DNA of 64,000 bases from Poecilobothrus nobilitatus (lineage: Eukaryota; Arthropoda; Insecta; Diptera; Dolichopodidae): positions 38,521,445 to 38,585,444 of the forward strand of contig OX352772.1 in the NCBI GenBank assembly GCA_947095535.1, read 5' to 3'. Under the pieces are notes generated by a model that had not been told where the DNA came from, made no database searches, and saw nothing but the letters and a program-made list of their open reading frames with translations. This document shows positions 12,376 to 24,001 of the stretch, piece by piece (the stretch's first letter is position 1; each line of letters opens with the position of its first letter). Made by a program: the position numbers and the translations under genes.

Positions 12376-13441
12376 TTTGTTTTATTGACGTATTAGATAC
12401 GAATGAAATATTTAAAATGTTAAAGAGGCGCATTTATTCACTATATATGTAAAATAGTAACATTATTGCTGAAATTATTCGAAATAATATATATGCTATG
12501 ATAAACTGAAATTAGCATGTATAGATTATATACATATACATCAAAGCAAAATAAAACCAAAAATTGCGTTTCATTATAAGTGAACGACGCAAATGTAAAA
12601 TGTAAATTACAAATTAAAAAAAAAAAATGAATATGATAGATTAATTGGTATCTCTGCAGAAATATTGATTGGTATGTTTTAAAAAATGTTAATTGGTGAC
12701 TTTAAAAATATGCAACAGTAAATATTTAAAGTATTCAATATGGTTGAGGTATAGAATAACCTATAGAATAAAATATCGATGCATATTTGTTATACATGAA
12801 AAAACACCAATTTCAATCAAAAATTTCCATTCATCGATCCTTCAATCTTACGATGCAAGACCAGTTTGCACTTTATATCACTATCTTTTAAGATACTGGA
12901 AATTGAATTTTAATATGTATATAAATTTATGTAACGGTAATTTTAATGTTATGTTAATTTTATGAAATGTTATATTTATTTAAAAGATTAAAATTTGTTT
13001 TTTTTTTTTTTTTAATTACAGATAGTATCAGAAAGAATGTTAAATTTGTTTAAAAAAACCGTTAGTTTTAGAACAATTTGAAAAATTTTTATGTCAAAAA
13101 ATGTGGAATGTTTTTAAATGTTTTGTATCCTTATCTTAAAGTTAGCAATAATCTCATTAATTAAACTTTATAAGAAAACTTTAATTAAATTTTTTTAGTG
13201 GCAATAGACAAAAAATTGTAAGTTTAGATAATCAAACATATACATATATATATGAATGTAATTATTATATATTTGGATTGTATATATATGTATGTATGTA
13301 TACGTAGCCTATAAATCTTTTAAAACCAACTTTTTAAAACAAATAAGAGTAAAATTAAATATATTTAATAAAATAAGGTTATGTAAAGATGTTAATACAT
13401 ATATGTATGTAAAATTAAAATATAAATAAATAAAACTTATG

Positions 13442-13571
13442 AAAATTAAAGAAATTTTTTGAATATAGATTTTATGCCCTAATTTTCATTACAATTATGA
13501 CAAATATATGATATGACTATAATATAAAAATTAGGGCATAAAATCTATACTCAAAAAATTTCTTTAATTTT
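13442..13571. repeat. 45-bp near-perfect inverted repeat
   Basis: Arms at 13442-13486 and 13527-13571 match at 44 of 45 positions as reverse complements (core ATTTTATGCCCTAATTTT), with a 40-nt spacer. The right arm exists in duplicated segment A (around 5105-5145) but the left arm does not, so the palindrome was either made in copy B or lost from copy A. Confidence 0.85.
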
Positions 13572-13808
13572 ATAAAGAAAAGCCGTCTAAAGATAAGATT
13601 TTTGTATAATTTAAATATAATGTAAGATTATTGTCAAAAAAAAAAAAAAAGATATTAAGACAAGCGAATTAGCACATACAATATTTATACTTATTTCTGA
13701 TAAATATTTTAAAATAAACAAGCAAAGTATAAAATTTAAATATAATCATATTAAGACAAACATTTCAATTAAATTTTTACACGTATTAAGATATAAATTA
13801 AATATAAA

Positions 13809-15232
13809 CGAGGAAGAATAGAGTTGCCTTTGTCAACTCTTAGATACTCGTACGAACCGTTAGTATGTTCATAGCCTGTCACTCTGATTATTATATTATT
13901 TTTTTAATTTTTTAGTATTTTAAATAATTTGGATGAATTTTATAATTTCTAGAACTATGGGTTGTATATATATTCAAACTATATGTTTACACATTCTTCA
14001 AAAACAGATTCTAATCTTCCACATAACGATTATCAATCCAAACCTTTTCCAAAAATGTAATATATATGTATAACAATTCATACTATACATATGTATTAAT
14101 ACATTCATTCATCAGCGACATATACGATATGTAAATAAACATGAGTTATATAAGTATGTATACTAATATCATATAAATATAAATTCTTCAAGCAACCGTT
14201 ATATTTTTTATTTATTTAATTTTTTTTTGTACTACGCATCGTCCTCAACAATTTCAAATTATCGAGTAAAAAAATGCAAAAAAATCGTTTGTTTTTGTTA
14301 GAAAAATTTAGAAAAAATTTGTTAGAAAAATTTAGAAAATGAAGTCAAACTTTCGTCAATTTTAAGGTAACCCTATATGATTAACAAAAGTTGTTAATAA
14401 AAATAAAAATATAATGTTGGAGCTTTAATATTTGTCTATTAATTGTAAAAAATTTGGACAGGTGTTCAAGTTACAGGTGTTTAAAAATAAGGAATTTTTT
14501 AGTTTTTGACCCCATACAGCTCCGAAACGGGGAGCGATACAAAAATATTTTCTAAAATGGCTCATACTTATTTTCACAGACCTAACTTCTCTCGAAATTA
14601 CAAGTTTCTAACTTAAACCGTTTGGAAGATAAAAGGAATCAAGAATTTTGCAAAATTTGAGTTTCGCATAACGGTAAATTAAGACACCGTATGCCACAAG
14701 TATATAATTCTTGTATATATATTTTTAAAGCTAATAAAAGTAATAATCGTTTGTCGTTCAAATTGATCTTATACAACTTGTGTTATAACAATTTAAATAT
14801 ACAGCTTTTTCGAACATTGGGGAGCTGTAGCTCCGTAATGGGTGGGGTCACAGAAAAAAATTGTTAATAATAAAATTAATATTTCTATGATATTTATCAG
14901 CAGTTAAAATTTCATGGCCCTATTTCAAAAAATGTGGTGATCTAAAAGTTAGGTGTTCGAGAGCTACTCGAAGTTTTAGTAGGATTTCAATCAAAAAAAA
15001 TAGGGAACCTACAAATTGTTGTAAGAATATTTTGTGTTAATTTCAAGACTCTAGTTTTCTTAGTTTTTAAGTTATCTTGCTGACGGACGGACGGACGGAC
15101 AAAGCTTAATCGACTTAGAATTTGATTCTGATCTGATCCATACCTTTGAAGGTATATCTAGCTAGCTTATTTCGAGGTGTTACAAAAGGAGGAGCAATTT
15201 TAGTATACCCGATCCTTATCGTACGGATATAA
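13809..15232 (+). mobile_element. Helentron/DINE-1-like insertion, second type
   Basis: Bounded by breaks in the duplicated segment. The left end forms a small hairpin (AGAGTTG..CAACTCT). The right end has a GACGGACGGACGGACA block, AATCGACTTAG, and a terminal hairpin (ATCC..GGAT) before A-rich flank. This is the same layout as the elements at 6390 and 52912 with different sequence. Its middle shares landmarks with repeat family P (GGAGCTGTAGCTCCGTAATG, CGCATAACGGTAAA, CAAGTTACAGGTGTTTAAAA). No open frame of note. It may be a full-length parent of family P or a chimera. Confidence 0.7.
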
Positions 15233-15670
15233 AGACAAAACTGTAGGAATAATTTGCCATATGTAAATAATGAGTTAAAAACAAACTAAAGTTTTAAAAA
15301 TTATATAAAAGTTTCAAATTAAATTAAATTTTATTTAAATGATAGAAAAAGGATTTAAACAAATTGCACTGATTGCAACTGAAAATTGCACTGATTGTAG
15401 GTACACCTACATATGTATTTTATTTTAAAAAACTGAATGTAATACAAATTTGAGTTGATACAGTAAGGAATATAATAAATGTATATATATGTATGAATAC
15501 TTATATGTAATTCGTTTACTTTTTATTTGTGTTATAATTTTATATTCAAACATTATTAAATTGTTATTCGCACTCAAATAAAATACATATATATTACGTA
15601 CTTTGAACAGTCTGTGAAACATAAATAAAAAAAACTGTAGATTTAAAAGACTAAACATTGTTATTTTTAA

Positions 15671-18600
15671 TTATGGAAAACCAAAATAAAGAAATTATTT
15701 GATTTTTTTATTGTCATTTTAATTTTAAAAGAAAATTAATTTATAAAATTCTTATATTTTTTATATAAACCACAAATTCATTTTTATTTTAACAAATTCA
15801 AAAAATTTCAAACACCATACAATCCAAACTCCACATGACTATATATAATCAAAATACCACACAACCGAAATACTACAAAAATTTAAAAGCAACAGTTCCA
15901 CCTTTTTTGAGTGGTTTATTATTTAAATATGTAGGTTTGAAAAAAAAATTAATTATTACGGATTTTATTGTTAGTCAAATCCGGGTTATCAGGATTATTT
16001 GCATTTTTTTTTTCAGAATATGCATTTATGTAATGTGTATAATTATCTCAGATTCTTAATTAGCAGGTATTTTACAGGTGGTTATAAAATTAAAGTTTCA
16101 ATAATGTCTGGAGAGGATGTTTCAACTCACAAACATCAGCTCCCATTATTTTTAAATGTTTGGTAGTTGAAATTTGTATTTAAAAATATAATTATTTTTT
16201 CAGAATATGCAGTATATATTATGTGTACATGGTGAAAATCCATCTAAAAATTTATAAACTAAGAATATAAGTTATATTTTCGAAAATTAGAAAATAATTA
16301 AAAAAAGAAGTTGAAAAATCTCTATATCTACTTATTTATTTATTTGTTTCGAATTTTGGATTTTGCTAATTGAGTTTTTATAGGGGAACAGAATTTATTG
16401 ACAAAAAAAAAAGAAATATTTAAATAATTTATAATAATTTAGAATTCAACCGAAATAAAAGCTTGCAGCGTATATTTTCGGTAAACATATTTTTAAGTAT
16501 AAATATGTATTTAAATGAGAGCAGCGAAATTCCCGATGTACCTACAAAATGTCCATTATTTAAAATTTTAAAATTGAGAAAGTGTACAAAAAAAATTTTT
16601 GTTGCAACAAAAAAAAGGTAAAAACTTAAACTTTGCTATAAACTTAATAAAGTAAAGTAAAAAAAAATTGGAATACCTAAGTATAAACAACCAATTAATT
16701 TTTTTTTTTTAAATGAAAGTTGTTAAAATGTCGTATTCAGTCTTATGAAAGACAAACTTATCTCTAGATTTATATAGTTCCCTATTACAGCTACGAATTT
16801 TTTTTTTTTGTATCACTCTTCAAATCATTACACCCTTTAACATTTCAGTATTATCAATGTCCTTTTTATAATGAAATCCATGGCCCATTTATATACTATA
16901 GTATAATTAAATAATACTGCATTTACAATGCACACTCTCGTTACTCTCTCTATACGCATCGAAGTGTCAAAGTAGAGGAAATACAATAAATACTGCCGTG
17001 ACACAGTGAATGAAAAAAGTTTTCACTTTCTTTGTTTATACATTGAAGTGTCAAATAATTGAATAGTATCAAAATAAAAAATAAAGAAAAGACATTTTTG
17101 TTAAATAAGTATATATGTAATTACATTTTATAAAATATGATTTTATTGTATGGACACTCTTTTGTAGATTTGTGTTGAGAAAGCGTAATGCGGCGATCGT
17201 TGATTGTAGATATAGCATAAAAGTGAAATAAAATTTTCAATAACTATGGACTTTAATAATAATAAATATTTCAAACTATGATCGAAAAAATAATTCTAAA
17301 TAAATGAATTAAGTATTAAAGTATTAAAAGCGTTATTAAAAAGTATTAAAATTCCAGATTTATTAATTGTTAAAAAAATCGAAGAAAATATAATAAAATT
17401 CCTTTTCTTCCTTTTTGTTAATAATTTTCGTGCTATACAGTATATATACGAGTATAATTAAGACATGGATATGCAGTTTTTACACTAATCAAAAATCGCA
17501 GTTTGTCCTTAATTTTGCCTTTCCTTAAATCCGTATTTAAGAAGAGGAAAAAATAGTAAAAAGAATTTCATACTATCCTTATTACAGTTAATATTTCATT
17601 TGATTTTTTTTTTAAATATAAAATTAATAACAATATTTATATAGAGTAAGTACTGTATACACTTCAATTAATTATTATGTAAATGGTAATAATTCTAATC
17701 AATTTTTTGATTAGATAAAGTTAAAATATATATTATCTTACACTTAGTATAATTATTGATAATGGTTTAATGAATAATATAAAATTGTTGTCATCGTTCT
17801 GTTAATAATTTTTTTTTTTTTGATATTGAAACTTTTTGAATTAAATAAAAAATTTTATAAGTTGGTTTGTATATATGTATACATAATTTAATTGTTAGTT
17901 TAATACCATTTAATTGATTAGTTTAATTTTTTTTTTTTTTTAAATGGTAAATGAACTTTAAATTATTATTAAATAATAAAATTTATTTTATTTATTTTAT
18001 ATAATAATAATAGTAGATCTATTATTTTTTTATAATATGTGTAGGGTGTTATAAATATAATTGAGTTGTTTATGTTTAATAAAAAAAAAAAAAATTAGTT
18101 ACTGTCATCATAAGTTTTCTAAAATATGTAGGAGTATATTATAAACAAGAATTTATATTAGTCATTTATATACAGTAATTTTTCTTAAATACGTATTGAG
18201 TGGTACTAAGAATTAATAATCGATTTTCTTAGAAAAAAAAAATCGAAATAAAACAATTAAAAATAGTTTTTACCGTTATAATATTGATTCACTTTATAAT
18301 AGTAACAAATAAATAAATCATTAAAAAAAAAACTTCAGAAATTACATATACATAATTTCATAAAAAGCCGTGAAATATGCAATTTCAGCACTTATTTCAT
18401 TTTTTTTTGACAGATACTAGAACTTCTTTTACAAGATCAGTATTTATCGTGAACTACCAAAGGCCATTATGGTTTTACTAAAGTTTAAATTATATTTTTA
18501 TTTAGTTTTTAAAATTATTAAATAGTTGTACAAAATATTAGGTCCTAAATTATCATTTGTTTTTTTTTTTTTTTTTAAAGAGAGTTAAAGTATAGTGTAT

Positions 18601-19008
18601 TTTTACAAAGCAGATGTAAATTTTTAATATAGATTTTGAAAATTATATAATTCTATATTTGATTTTAAAATAAAAAACAAAAATTACTTATTTAATCTTT
18701 AATGGATTTAATTTAATCCTATATGAATATTCTTATTTTTGCTTTTCAAAAAATGTAAGTATATATGTATTTTAATACTCGTACATATTATTTACATATT
18801 TTTCCATGTTTCTGTAAATATAATAAAGCAAGAACTCTAAATATCATTTCAAGATTTAAAGAAAAAAATTTTTTAAGATTAGACTATTGAATTTTAACTA
18901 AAGCTGAGTACACCCGTGTGATCAAAATTAGTGAGCTCTACGGATACAAAAATTTCCTCTATCAAATATGTTTACACGCGAGAATATAACTTTACAGTAA
19001 ATTCTCTT
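15671..19008. other. AT-rich intergenic DNA
   Basis: Extended AT-rich sequence with several poly-T runs. At 15835-16180 there are two short plus-strand open stretches of somewhat more balanced composition (one beginning ATGTCTGGAGAGGATG at about 16104), but they are not joined by convincing splice sites and match no family I know. Otherwise I see nothing. Confidence 0.45.
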
Positions 19009-19069
19009 TACGAAAAATTTTTCTACTAAAGTTTAGTAGACTTAAACTTTAGTAGAAAAATTTTTCGTA
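19009..19069. repeat. 27-bp perfect hairpin
   Basis: Left arm 19009-19035 and right arm 19043-19069 are exact reverse complements (core TTTCTACTAAAGTTTA) with a 7-nt loop. The stem can extend three more pairs with one G-T wobble. Similar CTCTACGGATAC and CGTAGAGCTGTAG segments lie outside it, so it may be the centre of a palindromic MITE about 180 bp long. A small-RNA precursor is possible but untested. Confidence 0.8.
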
Positions 19070-19429
19070 GAGCTGTAGATTTTTTTTCTAGCGACTGATC
19101 ATTTTTTTTATCATTTGAAAATATATAAGTTTGTTTGAAGAATATATGAATATATATATATGTTTGTTATAAACAGTTTTTTTCAAAAATAAGTTCTAAC
19201 AATTAAAAGTTGATGCGGCTACCGTTTATCTTATTTTAGTAATAAAAAAGTGATAATTATTATCTAATATATAAAGCAGAAATTCTGTTTGTTTGTTTGT
19301 TTGTTTGTGCCCTTTTCACGTAAAAACCACCAGTCCGATTGCAACCAAATTTTGCAGGAACATTTCTACGACCCCGGAAACTGTTTTGGTTCATTAACCC
19401 ATTGCGGCCCGAGAGCTATTTAAAGCTTT

Positions 19430-20040
19430 TTAGTTTTTTCGTTGTCCTACCTAAACGGTTGGATCCATTGAGTTGAAAATTTGTACAAATGTTTTTCTTA
19501 TCTTTGGACGGATGCCGGATACAATATGAAATGGATACAATATTTTAGCCGGATTCGGCCCGGCGGGCTTCCAAAAAAATGTTTGTTTCCGATTTATTTC
19601 CAATTTTGTATGGTGGTTTTATGGTTTGAAAATAAGCCTGTTTCGGCACCAGGACTAAATGAAGTTTTTCAATTTCTTTGTTGTCGCGCTTAAACGGTTT
19701 TGCCAATTGATTTGAAAATTAACAAAAGTGTAGCTCTTTACCAAACTAGCTCACTGAGGAGATTCGGTTACGATCCATTAACCCGTTTCGGCACCAAGGC
19801 TCAATAAAAATTTTTAATTTCTTTGTTGTCGCACTTAAACGGTTTTACCATTGAGTTGAAAATTTACAAAAGTGTAGGTCTTTATAACAAAAGCTTTCTG
19901 AGTTGATTTGGCTACGATACATTAACCCATCAGGCTTCAGGCCATGAAGTGTCTCATTTTTTGTTGTTGTGCTTAAACGATTTGACCAATTGAAAATTTG
20001 CACAAGTATTGCACTTTGGCACACAAACTCATTCAATAAA
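19430..20040 (+). repeat. Diverged tandem segments inside the Helitron
   Basis: A block containing TTGTTGTCGCACTTAAACGG followed by CCATTGAGTTGAAAAT recurs with the TAAAC core at 19452, 19691, 19836 and 19974, so the later units are about 140 bp apart. Confidence 0.75.
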
Positions 20041-20814
20041 TTTTGTTGTGATACATTAACACATTTCGAGACGATAGACTGTCAAAAAAAAAATTTTGTT
20101 TTTAATTTCGGTCTAATTTGGGAGGATGAATTTATGGTTCTAAATAAAGCCAGTGACAAAATGTTTGTTAACGTTTGTTAATCTATTTCCGCACGAGCAC
20201 GAGCATTAATAATATTTTGCCTAATTTTGTGTATTGTTATTATTATTAAAAAGATATTTCCAACACTCTTTACTTTTATCTATACTCTTTCTAATATTCC
20301 ATAAAAACCTTTCAATACAAATTTCTAATATAGAACAGTAATTAAAGTAACCTTACTAAGTATCTTAAGAATACTGTTTTTAAGTCTTAACAACATAACA
20401 TTTTCGGCCGTTGTTAAAAAACAGAAACAATCTCCTACATTAGACAATCATCATGTCATCATTCAAAAATGCATTACTTAAATGTGGTCTTTACATGTGG
20501 TCTACCTATATAAGATGCACGTGTATAACATGTTTCCCATAAAATACCATTGAAATATGTACATATAATATGTATAATATCCGTATATTTAAAAATACTA
20601 TAAACTTAATAAATTAAATTAGAAAACATATTCACATTTCTGTACAGTATTTGATGAGTACATACATATTTAAAGAACAGAAAACCTTACATTCTTATCC
20701 ATATACAATTTTTACACCTATTTTTAGCCAATCAATTTGGAAACATAATTAGAAAAACTAAACGAAAAAAAAATTCTGGTTGATTTATAAAGGTAAAAAA
20801 CAATCATGTATTTT

Positions 20815-21260
20815 TTATATTAAAAATATGTTAAACAGAACCTGAAATGTACGCATTTAAAAAGAAGTTTTCTCAAAATTTGAAGAGCTGTCGGTGCTTC
20901 AGGATCTCCAACAGTGAGGGTATATAAAAACGTTGTTCTACAACATTACTCTTTTAAGAGACCTATGCATAGTTAATATTTCATTGCTCTTTATTAAACA
21001 GTATATAAGTTTTAACAGACGGAGGGACAGAGCGAACTTAATAACAAATTTTTCAAAATGTGCTTAAAAGGATTATTCACCAAAACATGAAGTGACATTA
21101 CTTACAAAAAAAAGAATTGATTACATTGTGGTCTTTTATAATTTAAATACGATTTTATGTTTCGGTATTAACGAATATTAACGAATATATAAGTTTTGAA
21201 AACAGACGGAGAGACAAAGCGAACCTAATAGCAAATTTTTCAAAATGTGCTTAAAAGGTT
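20815..21260 (+). repeat. Repeat family P fragments nested in the Helitron
   Basis: Two partial 3-prime ends of family P lie here: TATAAGTTTTAACAGACGGAGGG followed by ACAGAGCGAACTTAATAA near 21.0 kb, and a second ACAGACGGAGAGACAAAGCG near 21.2 kb. Both are followed by the T-rich terminal sequence and an AATGTGCTTAAAAGG stretch that is itself repeated. Confidence 0.6.
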
Positions 21261-21633
21261 TATTCACAAAAACATGAAGTGACATTGCTTACGAAAAAAA
21301 AATGTACTATATTATGGTCATAATTGAAATGCGATTTTATGTCTCGGTATTAAAGAATATAATGTGGAAGTTCACTTAGCCGTCATTGTGTACACAATAG
21401 ATTATTGATTCCTTTAAAAATTTTTTGTAGAAAAATTGTCTCTAGTTCTTGGCTCTGTTTATTCAATTTAACTAAATCTAATAAAAATTAGAATATAAAA
21501 TACCAGTATCTGTAAATGCATAGTAATAAGTTAACTATATTAATTAAATTATATTAGCGCAGAAACAAAAGTTAATAATTTTTATTTCATAAAGCCAATA
21601 AAATACTCCGGGCAACGCCGGGTACTCTGCTAG

Positions 21634-23132
21634 TAATGTATAAAATTTAGTGTTTTCAATCATTCAATGCAATTCAATGCAATTTTAAACAAAATTTTTA
21701 AAAAATTACAATAAATAAAAATTAATAAGGAGGATTAAATATTAATATTAATTAAATTAATTAATTAATATTACCTATAGTTATTTTTTTTTTATTCTAT
21801 ATTAAGTTTATGAATTCTTATAATTTAAGGTGTAGTTATTGATAAAATAAAAAGTATTAGTAGTTTAAAAGTATTATTTTGAATGAAATTAAAATGAATA
21901 ATAAAAAAAAATTTTTTTTAATTAAATAATTTAATTAATAAATAATAAAAATTTGTTTTTTCTTGCTTTTTTTGTTTTTTTTTGAATAATAAAAATCGCG
22001 TTAATAAAATCATATTTCATTAAAATAACTAATTATATTTTCAGAATATATTATGGATTGTATATGTAATTTCTTTTTATTAAATAAGCAATCTAGATTT
22101 TTATAGTAAAGGCAAAAGTTTAGAAAAATTTTCATCTCATGTATATAATATTTTAAAATAAAAATATCCAATTATTTAACAGATATTTAAGTTAATCAAT
22201 TTAAAAAATCTAAAAATACATTAGGTAACCACTAAATTGCAATTAACTCTTTTATCTTGAAATGTTGATGAAAGATGTTTCTTTTTGTCAACTGATTGAT
22301 ATCCTAATGTATAGTGATAATTTAACTTTACTATAATCTTTATACTTTTGACACATGACATCAAGAATTTCTTCTCAGATTCTCTATCCTATAATTAATC
22401 ATAATTAGATGCAAATTTTAATTTTCTAACCAAACAAAAAAAAAAAATGTATAATGTAAGTTTGAATATGAAAAGGGAAGTAAAAATATAATGAAATAAT
22501 ATTTTTTTTTTTTTCATTTTGATATGATTAACGATGAATTAAAGTTTGGGATTAATTTTATTTTTTAACTGTCCCTATATGCATCACCCTATGTTACATC
22601 ATGCAACAGAATATTTTTTATCGTACTTGTAAATCGTATAAAAAGTTTTAATATTGATCTATGCATTAAATGTGATTCACGTATAATTTTTAATTGTTTT
22701 CATAAGGAAATTAAATATAAATTTTTTCACAATTTACTTTTAGTAGCTATACAATCACACAAAAAAAAAAACAATTAAAAGAAAAAGTATGGGTTGGTGA
22801 CGAAATTCATAATAAATTTCATAAATAAATAAAAATTCAAAAGTCAAAATTTATAAATTGAAAAATGTGAAAAAAATATTCTGCAAAAAAAAAACTAAAA
22901 TTCTAATTTTGTAACAAACTCTAACGTTTTTCCTTGTTTATATATAGTTCAACATAAAAGAATATAAATTAGTGAGGGCTGCAACTTTTAAGCGTCCGCT
23001 AAACAAACAGTGATTTTGAAATTACCTCTAAAGTCCGTCTTTAATTCTTATTAATTTTACATACATATATATTTCAACAACTAAGTATTTCAAATAATTG
23101 TGGATTTTCTTTTTATCGAATTTGTTTTTTAT
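21634..23132. other. AT-rich intergenic DNA, no gene seen
   Basis: Poly-A/T tracts and short AT words; no supportable exon, RNA gene or recognised repeat. Confidence 0.5.
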
Positions 23133-23490
23133 CGCAAAACTGATTATGAATTTTATTTTTTGTGAATTATTACCCCAACCCTAAAATTATTCCTACAAAC
23201 TTACGGAGTTCGAACGTATTGTGGTACATATAAAAAAAAATTACTATATAATGTACAGACGAAGAGTTAATAATTTTAAAAAATATATTTACAATATATT
23301 GTTATATAACCTGTTGTCGCAAAACTGATTATGAATTTTATTTTTTGTGGATTATTACCCCAACCCTAAAATTATTCCTACAGACTTAAGGAGTTCGGAC
23401 GTACTGTGGTAGATATAAAAAGCAAATTATTATGTGATGTACAGACAAACAATTAATAATTTTAAAAAGTATATTTACAATTCATTGTTC
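23133..23490 (+). repeat. Tandem duplication, two units of 185 bp
   Basis: A segment starting CGCAAAACTGATTATGAATT and containing ATTACCCCAACCCTAAAATT occurs at 23133 and again at 23318. The units differ at a modest number of sites (for example TTCGAACGTATTG against TTCGGACGTACTG), so the duplication is fairly recent. No coding potential. Confidence 0.85.
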
Positions 23491-23839
23491 TGACACATTT
23501 TTTTTCCGTAAAAGATTAAAAAATTTCAAAAAAAAAAAAAAAATAAATATATAAATAAATAATAATTTATACAAAAAAGAAATTATATTTATTTTTTTTT
23601 TTGTATTACACTAAATTAAATCTTTTTAGATCTAAACTTTTATATCAATTTTTTTTTTTTTGTTGTAAACATTAACTATTAGGAAACGATACCTTTTGCA
23701 CTTATCATTTTACTCTATATTTATTTAAAAATAAATATAAATATTATATATTTTTTATATTTTATATTTATTTAATTTTTTTTTTTTTTGTTTACACTTT
23801 TTGTTTTTTTTTTTTATTATTTAAAACAAATATTCTCAC

Positions 23840-24001
23840 CTTTTCTTCATTAATTTTTGGACAAACATTTTGTATTATTGGATGATTTGATTTTGAATAA
23901 CAACAATTAACAAATGAATTAAATGTATTTAAATAAAATATTAATAATATGATAAAATATGTAATATTATGATGAAATTTTTGAATATTAAATATGAACA
24001 T
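23840..24001 (-). CDS. Possible first coding exon with signal peptide (unidentified gene)
   Basis: A minus-strand frame from ATG at 24001 encodes 54 residues in exact phase to a good donor (AAAAG|GTGAGAATA at 23840/23839). The N-terminus has a short basic/polar start, then a strongly hydrophobic stretch (about residues 14-27, ITYFIILLIFYLNT), then a Cys-containing polar segment starting near VNCCYSKSN with another Cys at 47. This is what a signal peptide plus start of a secreted or receptor ectodomain looks like. I do not recognise the family. No downstream partner exon was found on the minus strand in this window; the intron may be long. A chance open frame in AT-rich DNA is a real alternative. 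Confidence 0.33.

Larger units (their letters stand above)
10261..15670 (+). repeat. Segmental duplication, copy B (decayed)
   Basis: Direct-orientation degraded copy of 3269-6335, spaced by about 7 kb. It starts inside what corresponds to intron 1 of the first phosphatase gene, runs through a broken exon 1 (10680-10915) and on into the upstream flank. It is expanded by a reverse-oriented family P repeat (11575-12375) and a Helentron-like insertion (13809-15232). Similarity resumes after the latter at GTAGGAATAATTTGCC, matching GTAGAAATAATTTGTC at 5391, which defines the insertion edge. Copied intron sequence shows this is a DNA-level duplication, not a retrocopy. Confidence 0.8.
19263..21633 (+). 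mobile_element. Non-autonomous Helitron, 2.37 kb
   Basis: The 5-prime end is A|TCTAATATATAAAGC. The 3-prime end has a GC-rich hairpin (CTCCGGGCAACGCCGGGT), then ACTCTG and CTAG followed by T. These are the TC..CTAG termini, short 3-prime hairpin and A/T insertion site of Helitrons. No Rep/helicase frame is present. Inside are a GTTT microsatellite (about 19288), diverged tandem units, and a nested fragment of repeat family P. Short open frames within it are not genes. Confidence 0.85.

Noticed and set aside
19845..20181. Open frames of 63-70 codons on both strands
   Set aside because: Inside the Helitron tandem segments; no Rep or helicase motif.
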